Below the pieces are notes generated by a model. It was not told the origin of the DNA and searched no databases. It saw nothing but the letters and a program-made list of their open reading frames with translations. A DNA stretch of 9,864 nucleotides from Desulfocapsa sp. (lineage in GTDB: Bacteria; Desulfobacterota; Desulfobulbia; Desulfobulbales; Desulfocapsaceae), in NCBI GenBank assembly GCA_029934915.1, contig JAOZLI010000016.1:8152-18015 (forward strand), read 5' to 3'. The position numbers were made by a program, and so were the translations under genes. Below, piece after piece: positions 1 through 7,369 of this stretch (positions are counted from its first letter, which is position 1; each line of letters opens with the position of its first letter).

Positions 1-160
1 CCTGGTTAAAATAACCCATGGGAGGGAAGTCAAGAACCACACCACAGTTTAAGACACCCTTTTTTATTACAGTATCAAGTTGATCTGCATGTGCTGTAGA
101 AACAGAAAGCACTGCCACAAAAGATACGACAAACCAAGAAACCATTTTTGTTAACTTCAT
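1..160 (-). CDS. Periplasmic solute-binding protein (SBP_bac_3-like), 5' part only
   Basis: The first 53 codons of a gene that runs off the left edge, starting at an ATG at 160-158. An AGGAG Shine-Dalgarno at 170-166 lies 5 nt upstream. The protein opens with a typical Sec signal peptide: basic MKLTK, a hydrophobic core at about residues 7-22, and an A-H-A cleavage site before D26. The mature start (residues 26-53, including LDTVIKKGVLNCGV and DFPPMGYFN) resembles the N-terminus of family 3 extracellular solute-binding proteins, which bind polar amino acids or similar small solutes in the periplasm and deliver them to an ABC permease. The ligand cannot be told from this fragment. It is transcribed divergently from htpX. 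The family call rests on the short 'I..rG.L..Gv..d.pPmgy' pattern. C39 is in the mature domain and not in a lipobox, so it is probably a soluble periplasmic protein. No permease or ATPase gene is visible in the window. Confidence 0.75.
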   Translation of the reverse strand, partial: MKLTKMVSWFVVSFVAVLSVSTAHADQLDTVIKKGVLNCGVVLDFPPMGYFNQ

Positions 161-209
161 TCTTTCTCCTTTTATTCTGGATTGTTATGGCTAAAAAACC
201 TGCCAGTTC

Positions 210-231
210 ACAGATATGAATAAAAATCTGT
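210..231. repeat. Inverted repeat ACAGAT-N10-ATCTGT in the divergent leader
   Basis: A perfect 6-bp inverted repeat (210-215 and 226-231, 10-nt A/T-rich spacer) lies about 50 nt upstream of the solute-binding protein start and about 180 nt upstream of htpX. Its size and spacing would suit a dimeric regulator site near the promoter of the minus-strand gene, or a weak hairpin in its leader. No T-run follows, so a terminator is unlikely. The repeat is seen directly. Its role is inferred. Confidence 0.3.
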
Positions 232-335
232 ATATTTTCAAACTCTTCACATACCACACAATTAATAGCTTAGCAGTCAAAAAGTAAATAAGAATTATTT
301 CTCTTTGCTCTTTACTGATTTCCCTGGTGAGGACA

Positions 336-362
336 TTGACTTTCTGCATGTCAGTGTGTAAT
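336..362 (+). promoter_or_regulatory. Possible htpX promoter
   Basis: TTGACT (336-341) and TGTAAT (357-362) match the sigma-70 consensus 5/6 and 5/6, but the spacer is only 15 nt. It would give a leader of about 40 nt before the htpX ATG at 411. I saw no clear heat-shock (sigma-32) consensus. The short spacer keeps confidence low. Confidence 0.3.
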
Positions 363-410
363 TGTTTAAAAAGCTCTCGACCAACCAACAATAAACATAA
401 GGAAAACACC

Positions 411-1280
411 ATGATTCGTATCGGATTATTTTTGGCAACAAACCTGGCAATCCTTCTCCTTTTAGGGATTGTGATGAGTCTACTGGGCATTGACTCCCGG
501 TCCACCTCCGGCCTGCTGGTCATGGCGGCAATGTTTGGTATGGGAGGCTCATTTATCTCACTGGCCATGTCCAAATGGATAGCAAAAAAATCCACGGGCG
601 CCCACGTAATAGAACACCCTCAAAACAAAACCGAACAGTGGCTGCTTGACATGGTTCGCTACCTGGCTGAAAAGGCGGGTATCGGAATGCCTGAGGTGGC
701 CATTTATGATGCCCCGGACATGAACGCATTTGCAACAGGGATGAAACGTGATGATGCTCTAATCGCCGTCAGTACCGGTCTGCTGCAGAACATGAGCTAC
801 AATGAAATAGAAGGAGTCCTGGCCCATGAGATCAGTCACGTTGCCAATGGTGACATGGTTACTCTAGCCCTGATTCAGGGAGTACTGAATACTTTTGTGA
901 TATTCCTCTCACGAATAGTCGCAACCGTGATCGACAATTTCCTCAGTCGGGATGATGATGGCGGCGGGCTTGGGTTTATGGGATACATGGCTGTAACCAT
1001 TTTTCTTGAGATGATTCTCGGCCTGTTTGCTTCAATCATTGTTATGTGGTTTTCCAGAAAGCGTGAGTTCCGTGCCGACAGTGGGGCTGCCCATCTTGCC
1101 GGCCGTGGGAAAATGATCGAGGCTCTACAGCGTCTCCAGACGCATCATGAGCCCTCACATTTGCCGGATCAGGTTTCAGCCTTCGGTATCCGCCCCAAAG
1201 AGGGTGGTCTTGCTAATCTTTTTCGCAGTCACCCTCCCCTCGATGAACGAATTCAAGCACTGCGGGAGAGTTCTAACTGA
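411..1280 (+). CDS. htpX: HtpX, membrane-bound zinc metalloprotease (M48B)
   Basis: A 289-aa inner-membrane protease of the HtpX family, close to the ~293 aa of the E. coli protein. HtpX cleaves misfolded or damaged membrane proteins at the cytoplasmic face, alongside FtsH. The zinc site is complete: HEISH at residues 139-143 (H139, H143 ligands, E140 catalytic), with a third ligand E219 in the following REFRAD segment. Hydrophobic segments lie at about 4-26, 33-55, 150-176 and 189-214, the usual four-segment topology. The conserved P-D-M-N-A-F-A motif (102-108) and the C-terminal SHPP.DERI (273-281) are also family hallmarks. I chose the ATG at 411 because AAGGA (399-403) lies 7 nt upstream. 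The frame is open back to 327, but the added 28 residues are not HtpX-like. It stands alone and converges on hrpB with a 30-bp gap in which no terminator is obvious. Confidence 0.95.
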   Translation: MIRIGLFLATNLAILLLLGIVMSLLGIDSRSTSGLLVMAAMFGMGGSFISLAMSKWIAKKSTGAHVIEHPQNKTEQWLLDMVRYLAEKAGIGMPEVAIYDAPDMNAFATGMKRDDALIAVSTGLLQNMSYNEIEGVLAHEISHVANGDMVTLALIQGVLNTFVIFLSRIVATVIDNFLSRDDDGGGLGFMGYMAVTIFLEMILGLFASIIVMWFSRKREFRADSGAAHLAGRGKMIEALQRLQTHHEPSHLPDQVSAFGIRPKEGGLANLFRSHPPLDERIQALRESSN

Positions 1281-1310
1281 AGATCGCCCTGAAGATATCC
1301 ATCCCCGGAG

Positions 1311-3803
1311 TCAGACCTTTCGTCGCTTACAACGGGCTGTCGCCTGAGCAACGAGCGGATCGTCAGGCCAGTAATGCTTGGGATAGCGGCCCGCCAATTC
1401 CTTTTTCACTTCGGGATAGGTATTTTTCCAAAAGGACGCCAGATCGGCAGTAACCTGGACAGGACGCCGTGCCGGAGACAGCAGATGCACAAGGACAGTG
1501 AGTTTTCCATTAAACACTGTCGGGGTGGTGGTTTCGCCAAACATTTCCTGCAACCTGACGGCCATGACCGGTGCTTCCCCTGCCCTGTATTCCAGTTTTA
1601 TTTTTGATCCACTGGCCGCCTGATAATGCGTGGGGAGCAGGTTCTCAAGCTGTTGCTGTTTCTTCCAGGACAGCCTGGAGAGCAGGATGGAATAGACATC
1701 TAGTTTCTTTACCTGTTTCAGGCTTAGCGTAGACCCCAGATACGGTACGAGCCAGGACATATCATTCATCAATGCTTTACTGGAAACATCCGGCCAGTTT
1801 TCAGGCGCTAATGCGTGAGCCGTTTTCATTTTGGCCTGCAGTTCGCGACTTTTTTTCTGCCAGTTCAGGCACTGAGCGCCATATTCTTTCAGGCCAGCCA
1901 GAAAACAGTCTAAAACTCGTCCAGAATCAGGATTTACCAGCAGATCACGCCTGATTTCAAGACTTCCCAGCGAAAGAACAGTGGCAGCCTCCACCTTTTT
2001 CCCGTTCCATTCTATTCGGTCATTTTTTGAGAGCAGATGCTGATGATTTTTGCTGATATCATCCAGTGAAATTGATGCAGCCAGAAAAATACGACCCTGT
2101 TTCGTGCCTCCATCCACATTTGCCGCAACCAGAAAATCCGCCCTTTGCAGATGATCGGAGACCATTAGAGTTACCCCCCGCCCGGAGGCGAGCAAATGCA
2201 TGGCAGATCCGGGTGGTTTTCGAGCTATTCGTTCGGGATAGCTATAAGCCAGAAGATTTCCTGCATCTCCAGTGGTCACGGGCGACCTTCCTGGTTTCCC
2301 TAAAATCCTCTGATATTGCGCAGCCTCTCGCAGAATGCGATGACAAAGAGAAATATCTGCACCCCTGGCTCGGATATGATTGTTCTTTTTTTGTTGGAAA
2401 AGACCCAGGATTTCCAGCCGATCTTCAATATCAACACTGCCCCCATTCTGCTTACCTCGAAACAGATCACGGTTCTGCAAAAGAGCAGCTATTCGACAGG
2501 CAAGTGTAGAGTTTCCCTGCTCCTGTCCTTTCAAGAGCATTAAGGCTAGACGTGGATGCAAAGGCAACCCGGCAATTTTTTTGCCAAGAATGGTGAGTGT
2601 TCCTTTGTTATCAATTGCTCCCAATTGTTCCAAAAGCGAGCGTGCCTGTTTAATCTGCCCCTGCCTCGGCGGGTCTGGCCACCTCAGTTCCAAGGGGTCT
2701 TTCACTCCCCATTGCAATACTTCAAGGAGCAGCGGGCTTAAATCCGCATTTAGTATCTCTGGCGGTAAAAAATCGGGTCTTGAAAAGTGTACTGATTTGG
2801 TCCACAACCGGTAACAGACACCGGGTGCAAGCCTACCCGCACGACCACTTCGCTGGGTGGCAGACGCCTTGGAAATGGGCAGGGTTTTTAAGGCACTCAG
2901 ACCATTTGCAGGAGAAAAATGGATCCTTTTCATCAAACCGGAATCAATAACCACCGAAACACCCTCAATGGTAAGACTGGTTTCAGCAATGGGTGTTGCC
3001 AGGATGATACGCCGCTGCTCAGATTGTGCAAACACCCTATCCTGCTTCTCCTGAGGCAGATCTCCATACAGGGGCAGAACCTGAAAATCCCCATCTAGTT
3101 TACTGGCAACCGCTTTAATTTCTCCTGCACCTGGCAGAAAAGCAAGAATATCACCCTCCTCTTCCTGAACAGCATGCTGAATTGCACGTACCATGCGCGG
3201 AATCAGATAATCACTGGATTCACGGGACTGATAGTGTACTTCCACCGGAAAACAACGCCCTTCTCCTGTGATAACCGGTGCATTATCAAGAAGCTGAGAT
3301 AATTGCTCACCCGCAATGGTTGCAGACATAATCATCAGTTTTAAGTCGTCCCGCAGTTCAAGAACATCAAGACAAAAGGCCAGTGCCAGATCCGATGAAA
3401 TGCTCCGTTCATGGAACTCATCGAAAATGACCAGGCCAACTCCTGAAAGCTCGGGATCATTTTGAATCATCCTCAGGAAAACGCCTTCGGTAACCACCTC
3501 GATTTGCGTTTCTGCACTGATCTTCCGATCAAATCGAATACGATATCCCACCAGCCCTCCAAGCAACGTACCGGCAAGCTCACTCATTCGTCTTGCAGCC
3601 ATGCGGGCAGCAAGGCGTCGTGGTTCCAAGATGATTATTTTTTTCTTCCCGAGCCAGGGAGAACCCAGAAGGGCCAAAGGTACAATGGTGGTCTTTCCAG
3701 AACCCGGATCTGCAGTAAGAATTACGGACTGGTGTTTGTCCAGGCTAGTTTTCAGGGTGGGCAATACAGTGTGGATTGGAAAATGGGGCAGATCATATTT
3801 CAT
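1311..3803 (-). CDS. hrpB: HrpB, ATP-dependent DEAH-box RNA helicase
   Basis: An 830-aa superfamily 2 helicase with all expected motifs: Walker A DPGSGKTT (32-39), the HrpB-type Walker B DEFH (128-131, followed by ERS), SAT (160-162), the motif V region ATPIAETSLTIEG (269-281) and motif VI QRSGRAGR (317-324). The C-terminus carries the HrpB-specific signature, with P.QVTADLASFW followed by GRYPKHYWPDDP, ending in a basic tail. Length matches the family (about 810-850 aa). HrpB is a cytoplasmic helicase whose cellular substrate is poorly defined even in E. coli. The start is the ATG at 3803-3801. An in-frame TAG sits two codons upstream, so it cannot start earlier, though no strong Shine-Dalgarno is visible. 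It appears monocistronic. The several open frames on the opposite strand across this gene have no ribosome sites or recognisable domains and are treated as spurious. Confidence 0.95.
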   Translation of the reverse strand: MKYDLPHFPIHTVLPTLKTSLDKHQSVILTADPGSGKTTIVPLALLGSPWLGKKKIIILEPRRLAARMAARRMSELAGTLLGGLVGYRIRFDRKISAETQIEVVTEGVFLRMIQNDPELSGVGLVIFDEFHERSISSDLALAFCLDVLELRDDLKLMIMSATIAGEQLSQLLDNAPVITGEGRCFPVEVHYQSRESSDYLIPRMVRAIQHAVQEEEGDILAFLPGAGEIKAVASKLDGDFQVLPLYGDLPQEKQDRVFAQSEQRRIILATPIAETSLTIEGVSVVIDSGLMKRIHFSPANGLSALKTLPISKASATQRSGRAGRLAPGVCYRLWTKSVHFSRPDFLPPEILNADLSPLLLEVLQWGVKDPLELRWPDPPRQGQIKQARSLLEQLGAIDNKGTLTILGKKIAGLPLHPRLALMLLKGQEQGNSTLACRIAALLQNRDLFRGKQNGGSVDIEDRLEILGLFQQKKNNHIRARGADISLCHRILREAAQYQRILGKPGRSPVTTGDAGNLLAYSYPERIARKPPGSAMHLLASGRGVTLMVSDHLQRADFLVAANVDGGTKQGRIFLAASISLDDISKNHQHLLSKNDRIEWNGKKVEAATVLSLGSLEIRRDLLVNPDSGRVLDCFLAGLKEYGAQCLNWQKKSRELQAKMKTAHALAPENWPDVSSKALMNDMSWLVPYLGSTLSLKQVKKLDVYSILLSRLSWKKQQQLENLLPTHYQAASGSKIKLEYRAGEAPVMAVRLQEMFGETTTPTVFNGKLTVLVHLLSPARRPVQVTADLASFWKNTYPEVKKELAGRYPKHYWPDDPLVAQATARCKRRKV

Positions 3804-4000
3804 CGTCTAGCTATACCATTACTTCTTGTTCATCTCAACAAATCCTGAAGAGACAGCCGTGGAATGTATAGCATTTATTGACTATCATTCATTTTTCCCT
3901 TTGGCCTTTACTCTTTTCAAGGTACCCTAACAAGAAATCCTCCTGAAAGAATACCAAGTAATATTTTTTCTCAGACAGGCATTGAACAACGAGGTGAATC
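3804..4000. promoter_or_regulatory. Divergent intergenic region between hrpB and the cNMP-like gene
   Basis: 197 bp that must hold the signals for both flanking genes. On the minus strand TATACA (3870-3865) is a fair -10 for hrpB, but no good -35 sits at the right distance. On the plus strand TTGACT (3878-3883) is a -35-like hexamer without a convincing -10. The stretch 3874-3892 read on the minus strand matches about 12 of 19 positions of the E. coli Fur-box consensus, too weak to call. A clear Shine-Dalgarno GAGG (3991-3994) precedes the TTG start at 4001 by 6 nt. No RNA gene or ORF of note is seen. Confidence 0.35.
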
Positions 4001-5089
4001 TTGGAAAAAAAGAAAGAAACGTTTCGTGATGCAATATTTATCATAGTTGATGAAGAGTCGTGCCCATTTTACAGCGTGGGCGAGGAAATCAAAGTTGAAA
4101 GCGCTGGACTGTCGATGTCAGCCTACAAACCTGGTTGCCTCTATCTTTCCCAGAAGATTGCGACCATTCTTGCGTCAAAAGAGAGTTTCGGAACATTTTC
4201 AAAAATATCTGTCCAGAAATCCAGGTACGATTGCGGCGGCTGTGAAGGAAAAATCCACTTTGAGTATAAGAGAGATAAGGATTTCGCCACACTGCAGATG
4301 AAATTGCTGGAAGAAGCAGAAGAAAAGCGTCGGAAAAAGCATCTTGCAAGGTACTTTGGGGTTCTGCGTAAACTTAGCCTGTTTGATTACCTGGAAGATG
4401 CCCCCTTAAGAGACCTCACGATGCTCCTCGAATTCAAGACCATTCCCTTCGGCAAGGTGGTTGTAAAAAAAGGAACTCCCGGCACCAATTTCTTCATCAT
4501 ATTACAGGGTCAGGTAGAAGTAAAAGCTGACGATGGCGGCAAGCTCGCTGATATTGGAACCGGGGAAATGTTTGGTGAAATGAGCCTGCTTTCAGCAGAG
4601 CCGTTTATGCACTCTATTCATTCTGTTAAGACCACTCAAATAGCAATACTCAGCATTAAAAACTTCAAAGAAATACTGAAAGATTTCCCGGTGCTGCAGA
4701 TGTTTTTATTCAAATTACTGTTAGACCAGGCCCAGACAGTTGCACTGAAGTCAGGCAATATCAGCTCAGGCATGACTGGGGAACTTTCTGAGATAGCACC
4801 GGTTGATCTTTTGCAGCTGATTAACTCTTCCCAAAAAACAGGTACCATGGACCTTGCTCTCGACCAAGGTCGGGGAATGGTCTTTTTTAGAGGGGGGGAG
4901 ATTGTCTACGCCCGCTACCTGACGTATCGCGGCAAGCAAGCGATTTTTGCACTTATGGGTATGAAATCCGGTCATTTTAGCTATACAAAGGGAATTCCCG
5001 ATGTACTTGAAAAAGTAGCACCCCTCGGCGCTTTCATGGGACTGATAATGGAAGGGGTTCAGAGACTCGATGAGAGTAAAGTAGCATAG
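4001..5089 (+). CDS. Cyclic-nucleotide-binding-like protein with C-terminal DUF4388 (PATAN) domain
   Basis: A 362-aa cytoplasmic protein with three parts. Residues ~8-95 form a small domain with four cysteines (C21, C46, C78, C81; the last two a CGGC pair) that I do not firmly recognise. A basic, probably helical linker (about 100-118) follows. Residues ~120-245 are a cNMP-binding (CRP/FNR-type) beta-roll with GTNFFIILQGQVEV (161-174) and the phosphate-cassette-like GEMFGEMSLL (188-197). Residues ~258-355 match DUF4388/PATAN (GELSEIAPVDLLQLINSSQ, then KTGTMDL and FFRGGEIVYA). There is no helix-turn-helix, so it is not a classical DNA-binding CRP. PATAN domains are thought to act in protein-protein signalling, often with response regulators. 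At the place where CRP has the phosphate-binding Arg-Ser, this protein has His-Ser (H204-S205), so canonical cAMP binding is doubtful. The start is TTG at 4001, chosen for its Shine-Dalgarno GAGG at 3991-3994; the first in-frame ATG is codon 39. It converges on folA with a 10-bp gap. Confidence 0.85.
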   Translation: MEKKKETFRDAIFIIVDEESCPFYSVGEEIKVESAGLSMSAYKPGCLYLSQKIATILASKESFGTFSKISVQKSRYDCGGCEGKIHFEYKRDKDFATLQMKLLEEAEEKRRKKHLARYFGVLRKLSLFDYLEDAPLRDLTMLLEFKTIPFGKVVVKKGTPGTNFFIILQGQVEVKADDGGKLADIGTGEMFGEMSLLSAEPFMHSIHSVKTTQIAILSIKNFKEILKDFPVLQMFLFKLLLDQAQTVALKSGNISSGMTGELSEIAPVDLLQLINSSQKTGTMDLALDQGRGMVFFRGGEIVYARYLTYRGKQAIFALMGMKSGHFSYTKGIPDVLEKVAPLGAFMGLIMEGVQRLDESKVA

Positions 5090-5099
5090 GCAAGAATAT

Positions 5100-5576
5100 T
5101 CATTGTTTACGCTGATAGGTCTGCAGAGTAAACACCTGTTCTGCAGCAATCTCCTCTTCGAACTGTAGTTGAAAGTCTTTTTCAGGAATAGGTGGAAAAA
5201 AGGCATCTCCCGTATATTCCTGCCGAATAACCGAAAGAAGAATTGTATCAGCAAACGCCATGGCCTCGCGATAGACTGTTTCTCCACCTATGATAAAGAC
5301 TTTCGCCTGATTTCGACAATGATGAAGCCCTTCAGCCAGGCTTTGCGCCATATCACAGCCCGTGAGAACCAGGCTGCTGTTTGTGCTGAGCACAACATTC
5401 TGTCTGCCAGGAAGTGCACATGCAATGGAATCAAAGGTTTTCCGCCCCATAATGATTCCATGCCCCATGGTGACCTTCTTGAAATGCTGCAAATCTTCTG
5501 GAATATGCCAGGGGATACTATTTTTGTATCCGATCACCCTGTTTTTATCCATGGCTGCTATTAAAATAAGTTTCAT
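5100..5576 (-). CDS. folA: Dihydrofolate reductase
   Basis: A 158-aa dihydrofolate reductase, reducing dihydrofolate to tetrahydrofolate with NADPH in the cytoplasm for thymidylate, purine and methionine synthesis. Family landmarks are all present: N-terminal LILIAAMD, VIGYKNSIPWHIPEDL (residues 14-29) with W23 and catalytic acid D28, IIMGRKTFDSI and LPGR.NVVLS for NADPH binding, VFIIGGETVY, and GDAFFP near the C-terminus. Length equals the chromosomal bacterial enzyme (E. coli 159 aa). I chose the ATG at 5576-5574 (MKLIL) because it aligns with the family start. The frame opens at a TTG (5594) that abuts the Shine-Dalgarno and so cannot be used with it. The good Shine-Dalgarno (AGGAG, 5599-5595) is 18 nt from this ATG, too far for direct use (see the leader entry). 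No thymidylate synthase gene is adjacent; the gene stands alone, convergent with the gene on its left. Confidence 0.95.
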   Translation of the reverse strand: MKLILIAAMDKNRVIGYKNSIPWHIPEDLQHFKKVTMGHGIIMGRKTFDSIACALPGRQNVVLSTNSSLVLTGCDMAQSLAEGLHHCRNQAKVFIIGGETVYREAMAFADTILLSVIRQEYTGDAFFPPIPEKDFQLQFEEEIAAEQVFTLQTYQRKQ

Positions 5577-5600
5577 GGCTTCATTTGTGAACAACTCCTA
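5573..5600 (-). promoter_or_regulatory. folA ribosome site with possible three-codon leader ORF
   Basis: On the minus strand a strong Shine-Dalgarno AGGAG (5599-5595) is followed after 10 nt by ATG AAG CCA TGA (5584-5573). The TGA overlaps the folA start as ATGA, the arrangement typical of translational coupling. Read literally, ribosomes would load at the leader, make Met-Lys-Pro and re-initiate on folA. Alternatively, folA may simply use a poorly spaced or weak ribosome site. The sequence is seen directly; the coupling is inference. Confidence 0.35.
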
Positions 5601-5761
5601 AAGTGCTTTGCTGCTAGGGCTCATTCAAAAAAATAATGAAATCTCTTTTTTTCCTGTATTTTGCCCACGCTTTTGTAATACACTTCTTTTAACATACTTG
5701 TTTTGTTTTACTCTTACCGTAAATTTATTCGGATACAAAATCGAATAGTTGGAGGCTGTAT

Positions 5762-7369
5762 ATGAAGATAATTTGTCCTCATTGTGAAATACAAGGCTCG
5801 GTGGATGATTCACTGGCCGGGAAAAAATTACGTTGTCCCAAGTGCAGTAAGGTATTTCTGGTAGGGGGTGATACGCCACCGGAAACAAGCGATGACGATC
5901 TGCAATCCCCGGAAATTATTGCTCCACCAGAACCTGAAGCCACGCCAGATCCTCCCGCCCCCCTCCCTGAAGAAATGGAAGAGACGGAAGAGACGGAACT
6001 TCCAGAAAATGAAGAAGAACTTGAAATCATGGGAGAAGAGGATGACGATGATGGCCTCCTTGCCCTGATGGATGAAGATGATATTTCTTCAGACCTTAAA
6101 ACCTGTTCAGTGTGCTCACAATCTTTTGCGCCGGAATTTTTGGTAGAAAAAGATTCAAAGCTTTATTGCGCCATGTGCGAGCCCACCAGCGAAGATGAAG
6201 AAGAAGAACTTGCCTTTGACAATGACAGCGTTACTGCAAGCGAAGAAATCGTCACCGAAGAAGACGATAACGATGAGACTCTCGCATTTGCAATGGACGA
6301 GGACAGCGATGCTGACGAAGCTCAGGAAAAAGTGGCTCTACAGCCCTGCTCAAAATGTGGCGAATCTCTTCACCCTGAGTTTCTGGATACCTTCGATGGC
6401 AAGCTGTATTGCGCCTTTTGTCTTCCCGAAGACAAGGAAGAGAACCTTGAATTAACCGATGACAGCATTCAGGAGGAAGGCGATGAAGACCTAAGCTTTG
6501 AAACTGATACGCTGCTTAAGGCCGCTATTACCGAACCACCTGAGACAACGAGCGAAACAGATGTCTCTGAGAATCAAGAACGTGTTGATATTGAAGACGA
6601 AGGTGAAGATGTAGAAACTACAGAAGCTGAAGAAAAAGAAGAACTATCAGTAAATGCCACCGACTTCACAGTGGGAGAAGTACTAAAAGAGGCATGGCAG
6701 AAGACAAAGGGTGCCAAGGGTACACTCTGGGCGGCATTCGGCGTTATGTATCTTATTCTTATTGCTGTCAGCTTTGGTGGTTCCTTTGCTGTTTCCAGCA
6801 TGTTTCTTCAGGACAGTCCCGGACTGGCCATGGGACTTAACGGAACGTTACAACTACTTTCCAGCTGGCTCTCCCTGGTTTTCACAGCCGGCGTAATCTT
6901 GATAGGTGTCCACAAGGCACGCAAGCAACCAACAAGCTGGAAAACGGTGTTTGGTGGATTTTCAGGCTCGAAGATTGTTGCCATAACAATCGCAAGTTTT
7001 TTACAGCTTCTGCTTATAGGCATCGGTTTTATCCTGCTTATAATACCAGGAATTTATCTCACCATCGGATACGGCCTCACCCTGCCGCTTATTATGGACA
7101 AAGGCCTTGGCCCATGGGAAGCGCTTGAAACATCAAGAAAGACCATTCATAAAAAATGGTGGACTGTCTTTGGCGTCTATGTGGTCATGATGCTTCTCTA
7201 TATGGTTTCGGCCGTTCCACTGGGCATTGGTCTTATCTGGACGATTCCCATGTTTATGCTCGCAGTAGGTGTCGTCTACGTTCGTTTTTTTGGTACATCT
7301 GATACTGATGAGCAAGACGTTTTAGAAATAGATGAAGAAACAGAAGTGGAGAGTGAAGAGTCAGTATAA
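5762..7369 (+). CDS. MJ0042-type zinc-ribbon protein with acidic linker and C-terminal membrane domain
   Basis: A 535-aa protein with no assigned function. Residues 1-34 are an MJ0042-like zinc ribbon (C5, C8, C25, C28). Two further CxxC...CxxC modules follow: C115/C118/C136/C139 and C196/C199/C217/C220. They are clear duplicates sharing PEFL and KLYCA. The modules are set in a very acidic, Pro/Glu/Asp-rich linker to about residue 298. The C-terminal domain (about 303-510) has five or six hydrophobic segments (about 322-348, 362-385, 405-426, 428-446, 467-484, 486-508). A LLIIPGIYLTIGYG (425-438) and GPWEALETSRK (450-460) pattern occurs there, seen in DUF975-like or glycerophosphodiesterase-type membrane domains. 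A short acidic tail follows. It is probably an inner-membrane protein with a cytoplasmic zinc-binding head. GGAGG (5751-5755) lies 6 nt before the ATG. It overlaps the transporter gene downstream by 38 bp, suggesting one transcript. The domain architecture is well supported; its role is unknown. Confidence 0.85.
   Translation: MKIICPHCEIQGSVDDSLAGKKLRCPKCSKVFLVGGDTPPETSDDDLQSPEIIAPPEPEATPDPPAPLPEEMEETEETELPENEEELEIMGEEDDDDGLLALMDEDDISSDLKTCSVCSQSFAPEFLVEKDSKLYCAMCEPTSEDEEEELAFDNDSVTASEEIVTEEDDNDETLAFAMDEDSDADEAQEKVALQPCSKCGESLHPEFLDTFDGKLYCAFCLPEDKEENLELTDDSIQEEGDEDLSFETDTLLKAAITEPPETTSETDVSENQERVDIEDEGEDVETTEAEEKEELSVNATDFTVGEVLKEAWQKTKGAKGTLWAAFGVMYLILIAVSFGGSFAVSSMFLQDSPGLAMGLNGTLQLLSSWLSLVFTAGVILIGVHKARKQPTSWKTVFGGFSGSKIVAITIASFLQLLLIGIGFILLIIPGIYLTIGYGLTLPLIMDKGLGPWEALETSRKTIHKKWWTVFGVYVVMMLLYMVSAVPLGIGLIWTIPMFMLAVGVVYVRFFGTSDTDEQDVLEIDEETEVESEESV

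Noticed and set aside
327..410. Upstream extension of htpX
   Set aside because: The extra 28 residues are not hydrophobic or HtpX-like, they overlap the likely promoter, and a proper Shine-Dalgarno sits before the ATG at 411.
1374..3848. Many plus-strand open frames opposite hrpB (for example 2066-2509 and 3462-3848)
   Set aside because: hrpB is unmistakable on the minus strand through all helicase motifs. The opposite frames show no domains, good ribosome sites or operon logic.
4883..4898. T6 followed closely by G7 in the cNMP/DUF4388 gene as a phase-variable tract
   Set aside because: A G7 run in a coding region is short for slippage control. The frame is intact across it (VFFRGGEIV fits the DUF4388 pattern) and no alternative product is evident.
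5094..5101. GAATATTC palindrome in the 10-bp gap between the cNMP-like gene and folA as a bidirectional terminator
   Set aside because: It is only 8 bp with no loop, GC stem or T-run, so it cannot act as an intrinsic terminator.
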